Part shown: piece by piece, positions 1 to 7,978 of the stretch
How the letters are laid out: each line of letters opens with the position of its first letter
How positions within the stretch are numbered: position 1 is the first letter of the stretch
DNA from: Streptomyces sp. VRA16 Mangrove soil
GTDB lineage: Bacteria > Actinomycetota > Actinomycetes > Streptomycetales > Streptomycetaceae
Direction of reading: 5' to 3'
Length of the DNA: 64,000 nucleotides
Assembly: GCF_017377775.1 (NCBI RefSeq)
Contig: NZ_JAFVLN010000001.1
Location: 124,001-188,000 of the forward strand
Position numbers and translations under genes: made by a program
The notes under the pieces: generated by a model
Told to the model about the DNA's origin: nothing
The model's input: the letters and a program-made list of their open reading frames with translations, nothing else
Databases searched by the model: none

Positions 1-1
1 A

Positions 2-325
2 TACGTCGCCGACGAACGCTGTGGCTTCCCGTTCTCGACGGGCCTGTCCCTGGACTGGGTCCGCGCGGTGCGCCGCATCAATGCCCCCGCGAACCTCGCC
101 CGCATCCCCACCGACCTGCCCATTCACATCGCGGTCGGCACGGAGGACCCCTGCAACCAGCACATGACGCTGGTCCACGAGCTGCTGGAGGACTTCCGCT
201 ACGTAGGGGTGGAGGACCTGACCTGGAAGGGCTACGAGGGCGCACGGCACGAGATCCTCAACGAGACCAACCGCGACGAGGTGCAGGAGGACCTGACGGC
301 CTGGCTGGACAAGCGCGTGCCGTGA
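2..325 (+). CDS. alpha/beta hydrolase, C-terminal part (cut by window edge)
   Basis: The reading frame is open from base 2 to the TGA at 323-325, so the gene starts before the window. The visible residues include a CGFPF segment followed by a hydrophobic stretch, then IAVGTEDPC, where the Asp would be the catalytic acid, and GARHEILNE, which holds the catalytic His. This is the usual end of a lysophospholipase/monoacylglycerol-lipase-like hydrolase (serine aminopeptidase S33 type). The nucleophile Ser lies outside the window. The substrate cannot be told from this fragment. Confidence 0.8.
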   Translation, partial: YVADERCGFPFSTGLSLDWVRAVRRINAPANLARIPTDLPIHIAVGTEDPCNQHMTLVHELLEDFRYVGVEDLTWKGYEGARHEILNETNRDEVQEDLTAWLDKRVP

Positions 326-373
326 CGAACCTTCGACGGGCCGTTGTCAGTGCCCTTGGCTACGGTTCCTTCC

Positions 374-733
374 ATGCCCGACGCCGAAGACGTACGCACC
401 ATCGCCCTGTCCCTGCCGGACACGACGGAGAAGATCGCCTGGAGCATGCCCACCTTCCGGGTGGCGGGGAAGATGTTCGCCACGCTGCCCGAGGAGGAGA
501 CCTCCATCGCCGTGCGCTGCCCCAAGGAGGAGCGCGACGAGCTGGTCATGGCGGAGCCGGACAAGTTCTGGATCGCTGACCACGAGGCGTCCTTCGCGTG
601 GGTGCGCGTCCGTCTGGCCGCGTTGGAGGACACCGACGAACTGCGCGACATCCTCGCCGACTCCTGGCGCCAGGCAGCACCGACCCGTCTCCTCGAGTCC
701 CACCCGGAGCTGGGGGTGGTGAGGACGGACTGA
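374..733 (+). CDS. MmcQ/YjbR family protein
   Basis: A 119-residue protein starting MPDAEDVRTIALSLPDTTEK, typical of the MmcQ/YjbR fold, a CyaY-like alpha/beta domain of about 115-120 residues often called DNA-binding but of unproven function. The family pattern is visible: SLPDTTEKIAWSMPTFRVAGKMFA near the start, the VRCPKEERDELV segment mid-protein, and FAWVRVRLAAL towards the end. The ATG at 374 fits the family start; an upstream in-frame TTG at 344 would add ten unlikely residues. It lies 48 bases after the hydrolase on the same strand and converges with the transketolase pair. Confidence 0.8.
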   Translation: MPDAEDVRTIALSLPDTTEKIAWSMPTFRVAGKMFATLPEEETSIAVRCPKEERDELVMAEPDKFWIADHEASFAWVRVRLAALEDTDELRDILADSWRQAAPTRLLESHPELGVVRTD

Positions 734-756
734 CCGACGCGCGGCCGTCCCACCAC

Positions 757-1677
757 TCACCTGCCTCGCCCGCGCCCGGCTCCGATGAACTTGCTGATCC
801 GCTGCCGCAGCGCCGCGGCGTCGAGCCCATGCGCGGCGACATGTTCTTCGGGGGAGCCGTAGCGGCGCAGTTCACGCCGCCCCACACCGAGCCCGAGCAC
901 CCGGTGCGGCAGATCGGCGAGCGCGTCGTTCACGACGCCGACCGAGGTCCCGGCCAGACAGGGCTCGACGATCACGACATCGGCGGCGCCGTCCGCCCCC
1001 ACGGCCCGCCGCAGCCCACCGGAGTCGAAGGGCCGCACGGTCGTCGCGTACAACACGCTGACATCGAGCCCCTCGGTGGCGGCGAGCGCCTGGTCGAGCA
1101 GCGGTCCGACCGCGACGACGGCGCCCTGCCGCCCTTCCCGCACGGTCAGCAGCCGTTGCCCGTCCACCGGCAGCGCCTCCCGGTTGGCCTGCGCGGAAAG
1201 CCGTACGTAGACCCGCTCGTCCCCCGCCCCGACGGCCTGTCGCAGCAGCACCTCGGCCTCGTCGGGATGCCCCGGCACGTGCACGGTCCATCCGTCCAGG
1301 GTGTCCATCAGCGCCACGTCGCCGGGCGCCATGTGTGTGAACCCGCCGGCGGCGATGTCGTACGAAGCCCCCGCGCTGACCAGCACCCCGCCCACGCCCT
1401 GGTGCCCGAAGTCCAGCTTGATCTGTTCGAAGGGCCGCTCCACGAGGAAGCTGGCGAAGGTGTGCAGAACGGGCCGCATCCCGGCGAGTGCGAGCCCGGC
1501 CCCGGCGCCGACGAGCAACTGCTCCCTGATCCCCACATTGATCACCCGGTCCGGATGGCGCCGGGCTGCCTCGGCGAACGGCGCGCGGCCGATCTCGGCG
1601 AGCACGACGGCGACCCGGGGATCCTCGTCGAGGATCCGGGAGACGACGGGGGCGAAACGATCACGCATGGTGTCCAC
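757..1677 (-). CDS. transketolase, C-terminal (pyrimidine-binding) subunit
   Basis: A 306-residue protein matching the second half of transketolase: the Pyr domain with DRVINVGIREQ, where the Glu of IREQ activates thiamine diphosphate, then AGMRPVLHTFASFLVERPFEQIK, and a C-terminal domain from about residue 190. Split transketolases with separate N- and C-halves are common in archaea and some bacteria and form an alpha2beta2 enzyme. It is the second gene of a two-gene unit, 44 bases after the N-terminal subunit. GTG at 1677 is preferred over the ATG at 1668 because an AAAGGA site sits about nine bases upstream of it. Either a pentose-phosphate role or a role in making a specialised sugar is possible. 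Confidence 0.88.
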   Translation of the reverse strand: MDTMRDRFAPVVSRILDEDPRVAVVLAEIGRAPFAEAARRHPDRVINVGIREQLLVGAGAGLALAGMRPVLHTFASFLVERPFEQIKLDFGHQGVGGVLVSAGASYDIAAGGFTHMAPGDVALMDTLDGWTVHVPGHPDEAEVLLRQAVGAGDERVYVRLSAQANREALPVDGQRLLTVREGRQGAVVAVGPLLDQALAATEGLDVSVLYATTVRPFDSGGLRRAVGADGAADVVIVEPCLAGTSVGVVNDALADLPHRVLGLGVGRRELRRYGSPEEHVAAHGLDAAALRQRISKFIGAGRGRGR

Positions 1678-1721
1678 GGAAGAGGTCCTTTCAAGCTTGA
1701 CCGGGAGGTCGGTGGAGAGGC

Positions 1722-2423
1722 TCAGAACTTCGGCTCGACCCGGGCGACGACCGCACGCGGCCGCCCCGGATGAGGCGCGGTGAACGCCTCGTACAGCGCG
1801 GCGTGATCACGCCCGTCGACGCTCACCGTCGACCACCCGGCCACATCGAACCGGGCGGCGATGCCCCCGGCCCTGCCGTAGGTCGCGGACAGGTTGTCCG
1901 CCACGACCGCGTGCAGTCGCTCGATGCCGACGGCGCCGGCGAACGCGATCGCCTCGTGATTGCTGCCCTCGTCGAGCTCGGCGTCCCCCACGAGCGTCCA
2001 CACGGCCGGCTCGACCAGCCCCTGCGCCCGCAGTCCCAGCGCCGTACCCACGGCGATCGGCAGCCCGTGCCCGAGGGACCCGCTCCCGATCTCCACTCCG
2101 GGCACCAGCATCCGGTCCGGATGCTGCCCGAGCCGCGACTCGAAGCTCCCGAACCCGCTCAGCCACGCCACGGGCACGAACCCCTTCGCGGCGAGCACCG
2201 CGTAGTACGCCATCGGCCCATGCCCCTTGGACAGCAGAAACCGATCCCGCTCCGGCTCGTCCACCGCCTCGGGCGCGACCCGCAGCACCTGGTCGTACAG
2301 CACCCACAGCACATCGAGGGTGGAGGTGGCGGATGGCCCGTGCTTCTCGTCCCCGGTCATCAGCTGCATGAGCCGAGGAAGATCTGTGTACTGATAGGAG
2401 CTGCGCTCAGCAGTCACCGTCAT
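1722..2423 (-). CDS. transketolase, N-terminal (diphosphate-binding) subunit
   Basis: A 233-residue PP domain of transketolase. Visible motifs are FLLSKGHGPMAYYAVLA, GSGSLGHGLPIAVG and the thiamine-diphosphate motif GDAELDEGSNHEA running to ADNLS (GDG-X-NN type, with GDA replacing GDG). It pairs with the C-terminal subunit downstream to form one active enzyme. The ATG at 2423 lies only seven bases from a good -10 hexamer, and no Shine-Dalgarno sequence precedes it, so the message is probably leaderless. The promoter carries a SoxR/MerR-type palindrome (separate entry), which suggests redox or small-molecule control, unusual for a housekeeping transketolase. Confidence 0.88.
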   Translation of the reverse strand: MTVTAERSSYQYTDLPRLMQLMTGDEKHGPSATSTLDVLWVLYDQVLRVAPEAVDEPERDRFLLSKGHGPMAYYAVLAAKGFVPVAWLSGFGSFESRLGQHPDRMLVPGVEIGSGSLGHGLPIAVGTALGLRAQGLVEPAVWTLVGDAELDEGSNHEAIAFAGAVGIERLHAVVADNLSATYGRAGGIAARFDVAGWSTVSVDGRDHAALYEAFTAPHPGRPRAVVARVEPKF

Positions 2424-2430
2424 GTCCAGC

Positions 2431-2461
2431 AGCCTGCAACCTCAACCTTGCTTGAGGTCAA
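2431..2461 (-). promoter_or_regulatory. MerR/SoxR-type promoter of the transketolase pair
   Basis: On the minus strand, TTGACC (2456-2461) and CAGGCT (2431-2436) are separated by 19 bases, the overlong spacer that MerR-family activators such as SoxR correct. The spacer holds an 18-base near-palindrome at 2440-2457, half-sites CCTCAA and TTGAGG, very like the SoxR box recalled from E. coli soxS. The -10 ends seven bases before the ATG at 2423, so transcription would start at or next to the start codon. Confidence 0.6.
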
Positions 2462-2559
2462 CACTCCCTCTCCCTGGAAAGGGAGGCGCGACCACGGCGC
2501 GGAGTGCGGTATGGTTTCCGTGCGCGTTCGGCCAGGGGAAACCCCAGGTCAGCGAGCAT

Positions 2560-2636
<77 letters not shown>

Positions 2637-2653
2637 GCGTTTACGCAGGTCGC

Positions 2654-2688
2654 AGGCCGTCTCCGCAGAATCGCGGAGGCGGCCTTTT
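2654..2688 (+). terminator. rho-independent terminator after tRNA-Pro
   Basis: A 13-base stem, AGGCCGTCTCCGC at 2654-2666 against GCGGAGGCGGCCT at 2673-2685 with one G-T pair, loop AGAATC, followed by a TTTT run. It begins 17 bases after the tRNA. Confidence 0.85.
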
Positions 2689-2814
2689 CGTTGTCCGCGG
2701 CGGGTGTTGTCGCACGGTTGTCGCGCCGCGCTGTTCCTGACGTCCGTCGGTAGCGCTCTGGGACGCCGTGCGTAGGGGCAGCCAGATCGGCTGGTGGGAC
2801 GTGTGCCCGGATCC

Positions 2815-4188
2815 GGGTCTGTGTAGCGAACGGTGGAACTCGGTCGGTATTGTTCAGCGGCGTCCGGCGGTGAGCCGGCCGTCGAAGGTGATGTCGAAGG
2901 CTTGGAGTGCGGCCTTCCAGCGCATGGTCCAGCGTTTGCGTCCGGTGCCGGTCGGGTCCAGGCTCATGACGGCCAGGTAGACGCACTTGAGGGCGGCCTG
3001 GTCGGTGGGGAAATGCCCACGGGCCCGGACGGCCTTGCGGATCCGCGCGTTGATGCTCTCGATCGCGTTCGTAGTGCAGACGATCTTGCGGATCTCCACG
3101 TCGAACCGGAGGAAGGGCACGAACTCCGCCCAGGCTGCCTCCCAGAGGCGGACGATCGCCGGATACTTCCCGCCCCAGGCGTCGGTGAACTCCACGAACC
3201 GCTCCAGGGCGGCCTCCTCGGTCGGCGCGGTGTAGACGGGCCTGAGCGCCTTCGCGATCTTCTCCCAGTCCTGCCGGGCCGCGTAACGGAAGCTGTTCCT
3301 CAGCAGGTGAACGACGCAGGTCTGGACGATCGTCGCAGGCCAGACGGTGTTCACGGCGTCCGGGAGACCGGTCAGGCCGTCGCAGACCAGCATCAGGACG
3401 TCGGCCGCGCCGCGGTTCTTGATCTCGGTCAGGACCTGGAGCCAGTACTTGGCGCCCTCCCCGCCGTCGCCGATCCACAGGCCCAGGATGTCCCGGTGTC
3501 CCTCGCCAGTGACCGCGACCGCCATGTAGACAGGCCGGTTGGCGACCTGCCCGTCCCTGACCTTCACGTTCACGCAGTCGATGAAGACGACCGGGTAGAC
3601 GCTGTCCAGCGGACGGTTCTGCCATTCCGTCATGCCGGCCATCACGCTGTCGGTGATCGTGGAGATCGTGGACTTGGAGATTTCCGCGCCGTACACCTCG
3701 GCGAGATGCGCGGAGATCTCCCCGTGCGTCAGCCCTTTCGCCGACAGCGACAGGACCATCTCGTCCACGCCGCCCAGACGCCGCTGACGCTTCTTGACCA
3801 GTTGCGGTTCGAACGATCCGGCCCGATCCCGTGGCACCGCGATCTCGACCGGTCCCGACTCGGTGATCACCGTGTTGGACCGGTGCCCGTTGCGGTAGTT
3901 GTCCCGGCCACCCTCGGCCCGCTCACCGGGCTCGTGCCCCAGGTGATCGGTGAGTTCGCCCTCCAGGGCGGACTCCAGCACCCGCTTGGTCAGCTGCTGC
4001 AGCAGGCCGCCCTCCCCGGTGAGCTTCACCCCACCGGCCTGTGCCCGGGCCACCAGCTCGGCGACCAGCCCGTCGTCCACGGCGCCCGTCCCACTCACAG
4101 TGGCCTCCCCGGCCTCGATCTCAGTCGTCACGTCAGTCATCAACTGTCGCTTCCAGCTCGGGAGTTACACCGCTCACCGTACAGACCC
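2815..4188 (-). mobile_element. complete IS256-family insertion sequence
   Basis: Terminal inverted repeats of 27 bases lie at 2815-2841 and 4162-4188; both begin GGGTCTGT at the outer end and 21 of 27 positions match. They bracket an intact transposase gene, giving an element of 1,374 bp, normal for the family. No 8-9 bp target duplication is visible (flanks ccggatcc and tgtcgtag), so one flank has probably been lost by an adjacent deletion or recombination. The right end cuts an amidohydrolase gene. Confidence 0.9.
2854..4143 (-). CDS. IS256-family transposase
   Basis: A 429-residue Mutator/IS256-type DDE transposase with no frameshift. An N-terminal zinc-less DNA-binding part contains DHLGHEPGERAEGGRDNYRNG. 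The catalytic residues are in VVFIDCVNVKVRDGQV (first Asp), LMLVCDGLTGLPDAV (second Asp) and CTTNAIESINARIRK (Glu). The C-x(2)-H element of this family is seen in QTCVVHLLRNSFRY. Length and order are as expected for an active enzyme. It occupies almost the whole element between the inverted repeats. Confidence 0.95.
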   Translation of the reverse strand: MMTDVTTEIEAGEATVSGTGAVDDGLVAELVARAQAGGVKLTGEGGLLQQLTKRVLESALEGELTDHLGHEPGERAEGGRDNYRNGHRSNTVITESGPVEIAVPRDRAGSFEPQLVKKRQRRLGGVDEMVLSLSAKGLTHGEISAHLAEVYGAEISKSTISTITDSVMAGMTEWQNRPLDSVYPVVFIDCVNVKVRDGQVANRPVYMAVAVTGEGHRDILGLWIGDGGEGAKYWLQVLTEIKNRGAADVLMLVCDGLTGLPDAVNTVWPATIVQTCVVHLLRNSFRYAARQDWEKIAKALRPVYTAPTEEAALERFVEFTDAWGGKYPAIVRLWEAAWAEFVPFLRFDVEIRKIVCTTNAIESINARIRKAVRARGHFPTDQAALKCVYLAVMSLDPTGTGRKRWTMRWKAALQAFDITFDGRLTAGRR

Positions 4189-4655
4189 TGTCGTAGAAGA
4201 GGCTGCGGAAGTGCGGGCTGCTGTCGGCGAGACGGGATCGCCCAGATGGTTCCGCCATAGCTGCTGAACAGGCCCACACCGTCGAGGCGCAGTTCGCGCA
4301 CCGACCGCTTCGCCTCCGCCGCCGCGGCACTCACGTCCTTGGCGGTCACCGTGCGGCCCAGCGGCAGGACGGCGAATCCGCCGAAGCGCCCCTTGCGCTG
4401 GGCGGACCCGTCTACGAGGTCGCGGCTCATGTAGGTGTTCAGGCGCCGGGCCATGTCCAGCCGGTCCGCAGGGGAGCCCAGGTAGGTGACACCGGGCTCG
4501 GAGACGGACACCACCAGCGTCTCGATGCTGTAGCGGTTCATGAAGTCGACCGCGAGGGCCGGGCTCCAGGCCGGCACCGGCACCCCGGCGATCTCGGTGA
4601 TGCCGTGCGCGGCGAGCGATGTCCGGTAGAAGTCCGGGATCAGGTGACAGTGCAC
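4189..4655 (-). pseudogene. truncated amidohydrolase (ACMSD-like) broken by the IS
   Basis: The frame reads IDVHCHLIPDFYRTSLAAHG, the metal-binding HxH start of amidohydrolase_2 (ACMSD-like) enzymes, then a normal middle to DGVGLFSSYGG. After this the frame breaks: homologous-looking LGDP lies in the next frame and SPHFRSLFYD in the third, so there is an internal deletion with shifts. At FYD the IS256 inverted repeat begins and the remaining gene, with the catalytic Asp, is absent from the other side of the IS. No canonical start codon precedes the VHCH motif in frame (only the GTG of VHCH itself). The gene is dead. Confidence 0.75.
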
Positions 4656-4833
4656 ATCGATACGGCCCCGACCTCGCGCCGCGCCCGTCTTCGCCGGGCC
4701 GGGGCCCGGCGTGGCCGCGCCTGCCGGCGCCGTATCGTTCGCGGCGGGCCTCTTCCTTCCCTCTACGTATCGAGGTGGTTACTGCGAGTGAGATAGTGGT
4801 GGCCGCAGACAAGCAGGGTGACGGGAGACGAGA

Positions 4834-5124
4834 ATGAGCGACGTGTCGCTGTGGTGCGGAGTGGCCGCCTTCTGCGCGGCCGCCGTCGCCTTGGAGGTGC
4901 ATGCGGTGCGCCACAGCGCACAAGGCCCCCGCCACCCACGTTTCGCATTCCTCGCCGATCGGATTGCCCTGCTCTGCGGCATCTTCACTTTTGTCCTGTG
5001 GCTCCTGTTGTTGCCTGCCGACATGATCACCGCGTGGGCCACGGGAATCTTCTGGGGCCTCGCCGTCTGCTCCTTCACGTACCTCGCCAGGAGTAGACAG
5101 CGCACCCGTGCGGTTCACCGCTGA
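4834..5124 (+). CDS. small membrane protein, unknown function
   Basis: A 96-residue protein with three probable membrane segments: residues 5-23 (WCGVAAFCAAAVALEV), 44-64 (LLCGIFTFVLWLLLLPA) and 66-86 (MITAWATGIFWGLAVCSFTYL), ending in a basic tail. A GGGAGA site precedes the ATG. I do not recognise the family. It stands alone between two decayed genes, so it may be a leftover of a larger unit, but the frame and ribosome-binding site are good. Confidence 0.6.
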   Translation: MSDVSLWCGVAAFCAAAVALEVHAVRHSAQGPRHPRFAFLADRIALLCGIFTFVLWLLLLPADMITAWATGIFWGLAVCSFTYLARSRQRTRAVHR

Positions 5125-5260
5125 CGTCAGGGCGAAACCTCTACGGGCACGGTCCAGACCGCCCATCCGGCCCCCGCGTCCAGGCTCTGCGCCGGATCAT
5201 GGTCCACAACTACCACCGTGATGCCTCGCAGCAAGTCCGATGGCGGTGCTACCGCTGCGC

Positions 5261-5780
5261 CTATCCGGCGCGGGCGAGGTTGTGCTGGGGTGCGATGCCG
5301 AGCATTGCGTGATGGACACTGGCGCCTATGAGTCGGCAGTCGCGCAGGATCTTCCAGGTCTTCATGCGGGCGAAGACATGCTCGACGCGGGCCCGAACCT
5401 GCTTGTGCCAGCGGTTGTGTTGCCGTTTCCAGTCGGGCAGCTCCTCGCCGGCCCGGCGGGGGTGCGGCATCACGAATCCGGTGCCGGGATAGCCGCCGTC
5501 GGCGATCGTCATGGTCTTGCCGACAGCGGCCTTGTCTGGGTTGAAGCGCGAGCAGCGGGCCGAGATGACCGGCAATCCGGTCGGCTGCGGACTTCGAGAC
5601 GCCGAACAGCGGGGCGAGTTGGCGCATCGTCAAGTTCGTGCGCCAGTACGTCGCTACGAGCAGCACCCGATTCTCCAGCGTCAGGCCCCACGGCCGTCCC
5701 CGTCGCACCGCTTCCGCACCTTCGCGCCGCAGCGCGGGCTCAGCCCGGTGAAGGGGGATATCCAGGACGGCTCGGACGCC
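5261..5780 (-). pseudogene. IS5-family transposase remnant with internal deletion
   Basis: Two pieces in different frames belong to one transposase. The N-terminal piece (about 5525-5780) carries the helix-turn-helix region TNLTMRQLAPLFGVSKSAADRI and LGPLLALQPR. The C-terminal piece (5261-5550) carries AAVGKTMTIADGGYPGTGFVMPH and the RARVEHVFARMKTWKILRDCR segment with the final catalytic Glu. The part in between, which should hold the first Asp, is missing and the frame is shifted, so the element is inactive. Confidence 0.8.
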
Positions 5781-5832
5781 GTGATCACACCAGCCCCAGC
5801 GAGATCGTCTCAAAGATCGACGGCATGGCACG

Positions 5833-6309
5833 ATGACGGCCATGTCAGGTCAGGTCTGGGTGTCCCTCATATCGCTCGGCGGCGTCGTCCTCGGCGGCTC
5901 GCTGTCCTACCTCGTCCAGCACAGAACGCAACTCTCGGCGGAACGCGCTGAACAACAACGGCAGCGGCTCGCCTTGTCGGAGGCCAGGCGCGGGGAACGG
6001 CTGGCGCTGCTGGAGCGGTTCATCGAGGTATCGGCAGAGGCGGAACGCTGCGCCTACGCCCGACCGTCCGAATGGGATGACACCCACGCTTGGTTCCTCA
6101 CGACCCGGGAAGTCATGGCCAGGTGCTGGGTCGCGGATCGACTCATCCGCATCCAGTTCCCCTTGCCGGTGCATGACGCCGCGCACGCGCATTTCCTCGA
6201 CCTCAACCACACGGTGTGGGAAGGCTTGCCCGACGGCGAGAGCGTGCGGGACTACTTGGAGGTCAACCGGCTGGCGTTCCTGGACGTGGCCCGCGGGGTC
6301 ATGGGGTAG
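5833..6309 (+). CDS. membrane-anchored hypothetical protein
   Basis: A 158-residue protein: an N-terminal membrane segment (residues 7-27, VWVSLISLGGVVLGGSLSYLV), a short coiled-coil-prone stretch rich in Gln, Glu and Arg (residues 33-60), then a helical domain. No family recognised. The layout, with a short N-terminal anchor, charged helix and small helical domain, resembles the protein at 63476-63946, and both are common orphan types in Streptomyces. ATG at 5833 or 5842 could be used. Confidence 0.6.
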   Translation: MTAMSGQVWVSLISLGGVVLGGSLSYLVQHRTQLSAERAEQQRQRLALSEARRGERLALLERFIEVSAEAERCAYARPSEWDDTHAWFLTTREVMARCWVADRLIRIQFPLPVHDAAHAHFLDLNHTVWEGLPDGESVRDYLEVNRLAFLDVARGVMG

Positions 6310-6418
6310 CAGACTGCCGACCTCGAAGATCGTTTACGGGGCAGCCCTTAGCCAGCGAAGTACAGCGAAATACTCGGCCGCCTTGCGCAAGATGTCCCCC
6401 TCCGTGGCCGGCTTTCGT

Positions 6419-7351
6419 TCACTCGCTTCCAGCTCGGCCACCCCACGGCGTCACCGGGGCGGTGTCGAGGTGGACGGTGAGGAAGCGCGCGGCCCGGTCC
6501 AGTGCGGCGTCCGCCTCGTCGAGTCGCCCGTACTGCAACTGGTACACGTGGGGGAGGTCGGGGCCGATCTCCAGCGTGGTCTCGACGCCGTCGGCGCCGG
6601 CACGAGCGGCCAGGCGGACCGCGTCGTCGAGCAGCACTTCGTTCGCCCCGACCTGCACGAGCAGGGGCGGCAGTCCCGTGAGGTCGGCGAAGACCGGGCT
6701 GGCCAGTGGATGGCTCCGCTCACCCGTGCCGACGTAGAGATCGGCGTAGGCACGTACATCGGCCTCGTCGAAGATCGGGTCGGCCGCTCCCTTGGTACGC
6801 ATGCTGGCTCCGGACAGGGTCAGGTCGACCCAGGGGGAGAAGACCACCACGGCGGCCGGCTGCGGCAGCCCGGACGCCCGGGCGGCCAGCAGAGTGGCGA
6901 TGCTGAGACCGCCGCCCGCCGAGTCACCGGCCACGACGAGGTTCCGCGGGTCGGTGCCGGTCGTGAGCAGTTCGCGGTAGGCGGCGAGTCCGTCGTCGAC
7001 GGCTGCGGGGAAGGGGTGCTCGGGCGCCAGCCGATAGTCGACGGACGTGGCCCGCAGCCCGGCGCGGGCGGCGAGTTCACCGGCGATCCCCGCGTGGGTG
7101 TCGGGCGACCCGACGACGTAGCCGCCTCCGTGGAGGTAAAGCAGCCGCCCGCGCCCGGCCGCCCCGGCCGGCTCGAGTTCCAGGGCGGGGCGGCCGCCCA
7201 GGACGGTGCCGCGGGTGGTGACGCCTGTCGGAGCCGGGCGGGTCAACGCCGCGGCGAAGGAACTGCGCTGCTCGGCGGGGGTGGGCCGGGTTTCGCTGCG
7301 CGGGGCCGAGCGGAGCAGGGCGTCCAGGGCTTGGCGCTGCTGTCGGGACAT
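6419..7351 (-). CDS. alpha/beta hydrolase (hormone-sensitive-lipase family esterase)
   Basis: A 310-residue HSL-family (bacterial family IV) esterase. LYLHGGGYVVGSPDTH forms the oxyanion HGGG motif, VVAGDSAGGGLS contains the nucleophile Ser, LLVQVGANEVLLDD carries the acidic residue region, and DLPHVYQL carries the catalytic His. The ATG at 7351 follows a GGAGG site at the right distance; an upstream in-frame start at 7411 would run through the operator region. It is transcribed divergently from a MarR regulator and shares a 109-base control region containing three palindromes, so it is very likely the regulator's target. The substrate is probably a short-chain ester, perhaps a detoxification substrate. 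Confidence 0.9.
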   Translation of the reverse strand: MSRQQRQALDALLRSAPRSETRPTPAEQRSSFAAALTRPAPTGVTTRGTVLGGRPALELEPAGAAGRGRLLYLHGGGYVVGSPDTHAGIAGELAARAGLRATSVDYRLAPEHPFPAAVDDGLAAYRELLTTGTDPRNLVVAGDSAGGGLSIATLLAARASGLPQPAAVVVFSPWVDLTLSGASMRTKGAADPIFDEADVRAYADLYVGTGERSHPLASPVFADLTGLPPLLVQVGANEVLLDDAVRLAARAGADGVETTLEIGPDLPHVYQLQYGRLDEADAALDRAARFLTVHLDTAPVTPWGGRAGSE

Positions 7352-7379
7352 GACGTTCCTCCATCGGTACGGGATGAGA

Positions 7380-7446
7380 AGATGGATTCCGAGGAATCCA
7401 TCTGCCCGCATTCAATCACCTTCCCGGGAATATGATTCCTGGGAAT
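7380..7446. promoter_or_regulatory. clustered palindromic operators between marR and esterase
   Basis: Three related palindromes occupy the divergent gap. The first, at 7380-7403, is a perfect 11+11 base inverted repeat with 2-base spacer (core GGATTCC/GGAATCC). The second, 7421-7430, is TTCCCGGGAA. The third, 7435-7446, is ATTCC/GGAAT around a 2-base spacer. The shared half-site GGAAT suggests one dimeric regulator, most simply the adjacent MarR protein. The third lies only about 15 bases before the marR start, suggesting autorepression. Confidence 0.65.
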
Positions 7447-7460
7447 CTATTGGAGGTGTC

Positions 7461-7907
7461 GTGATCCACGTCACACCACTCTTCACGGATCTGGTCCGTG
7501 TGGAGACCCGGCTCTACAACGCGGTCGGTGCCCGGCTGCGCGCCGAATGTGGCCTGGGGCTGGGGGAGTTCGAGTTCCTGCAGATCATCGACCGGGTGGC
7601 GGGGTGTCGCGTCCTCGACATCGTGGGCGAGCTGGCGATCACCGTGGGAGCCGTCAGCAAGGCGGTCGACCGGCTGGTGGCCGCGGGCTGGTGCGTGCGC
7701 ACCGCGCACCCGCAGGATCGCCGCTCGTCCGTGCTGAGTCTGACGCTCGAGGGGGAGAAGGCGTTGGCGGCTGCCGCGCCCGTGGTGGAGGACGTGCTCG
7801 CCTCGCTGACCGGGACGGTCACCGCTGCTGATCTGAAGCACCTCTCCGTCACCCTGGCCGCCCTCCGTGCCGAACTGGAGGCGAACGCCGAGGGGCAGCC
7901 GGGCTGA
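7461..7907 (+). CDS. MarR family transcriptional regulator
   Basis: A 148-residue winged-helix protein. The recognition region reads VLDIVGELAITVGAVSKAVDRLVAAGWCVR, followed by the wing signature HPQDRRSSVLSLTLEGEKAL typical of MarR proteins (DxRxxxxxLT). Start GTG 7461 follows GGAGG by four bases. Divergent from the esterase at 6419-7351 with GGAAT palindromes in between, so it probably represses both promoters and responds to a phenolic or lipophilic ligand; the ligand is not known. Confidence 0.9.
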   Translation: MIHVTPLFTDLVRVETRLYNAVGARLRAECGLGLGEFEFLQIIDRVAGCRVLDIVGELAITVGAVSKAVDRLVAAGWCVRTAHPQDRRSSVLSLTLEGEKALAAAAPVVEDVLASLTGTVTAADLKHLSVTLAALRAELEANAEGQPG

Positions 7908-7978
7908 GGCGTCGCGGCCGGGGGCGAAAGTGGTCGGGCTCCGGCCGGCCTCCGAGGGCTGCGTCGACGCCGTCAGAA

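Noticed and set aside
598..1773. Long plus-strand open frame over the transketolase C-terminal gene
   Set aside because: It is the antisense shadow of a well-conserved gene and has Pro/Gly/Arg-rich low-information translation, as do the many other opposite-strand frames in this high-GC sequence.
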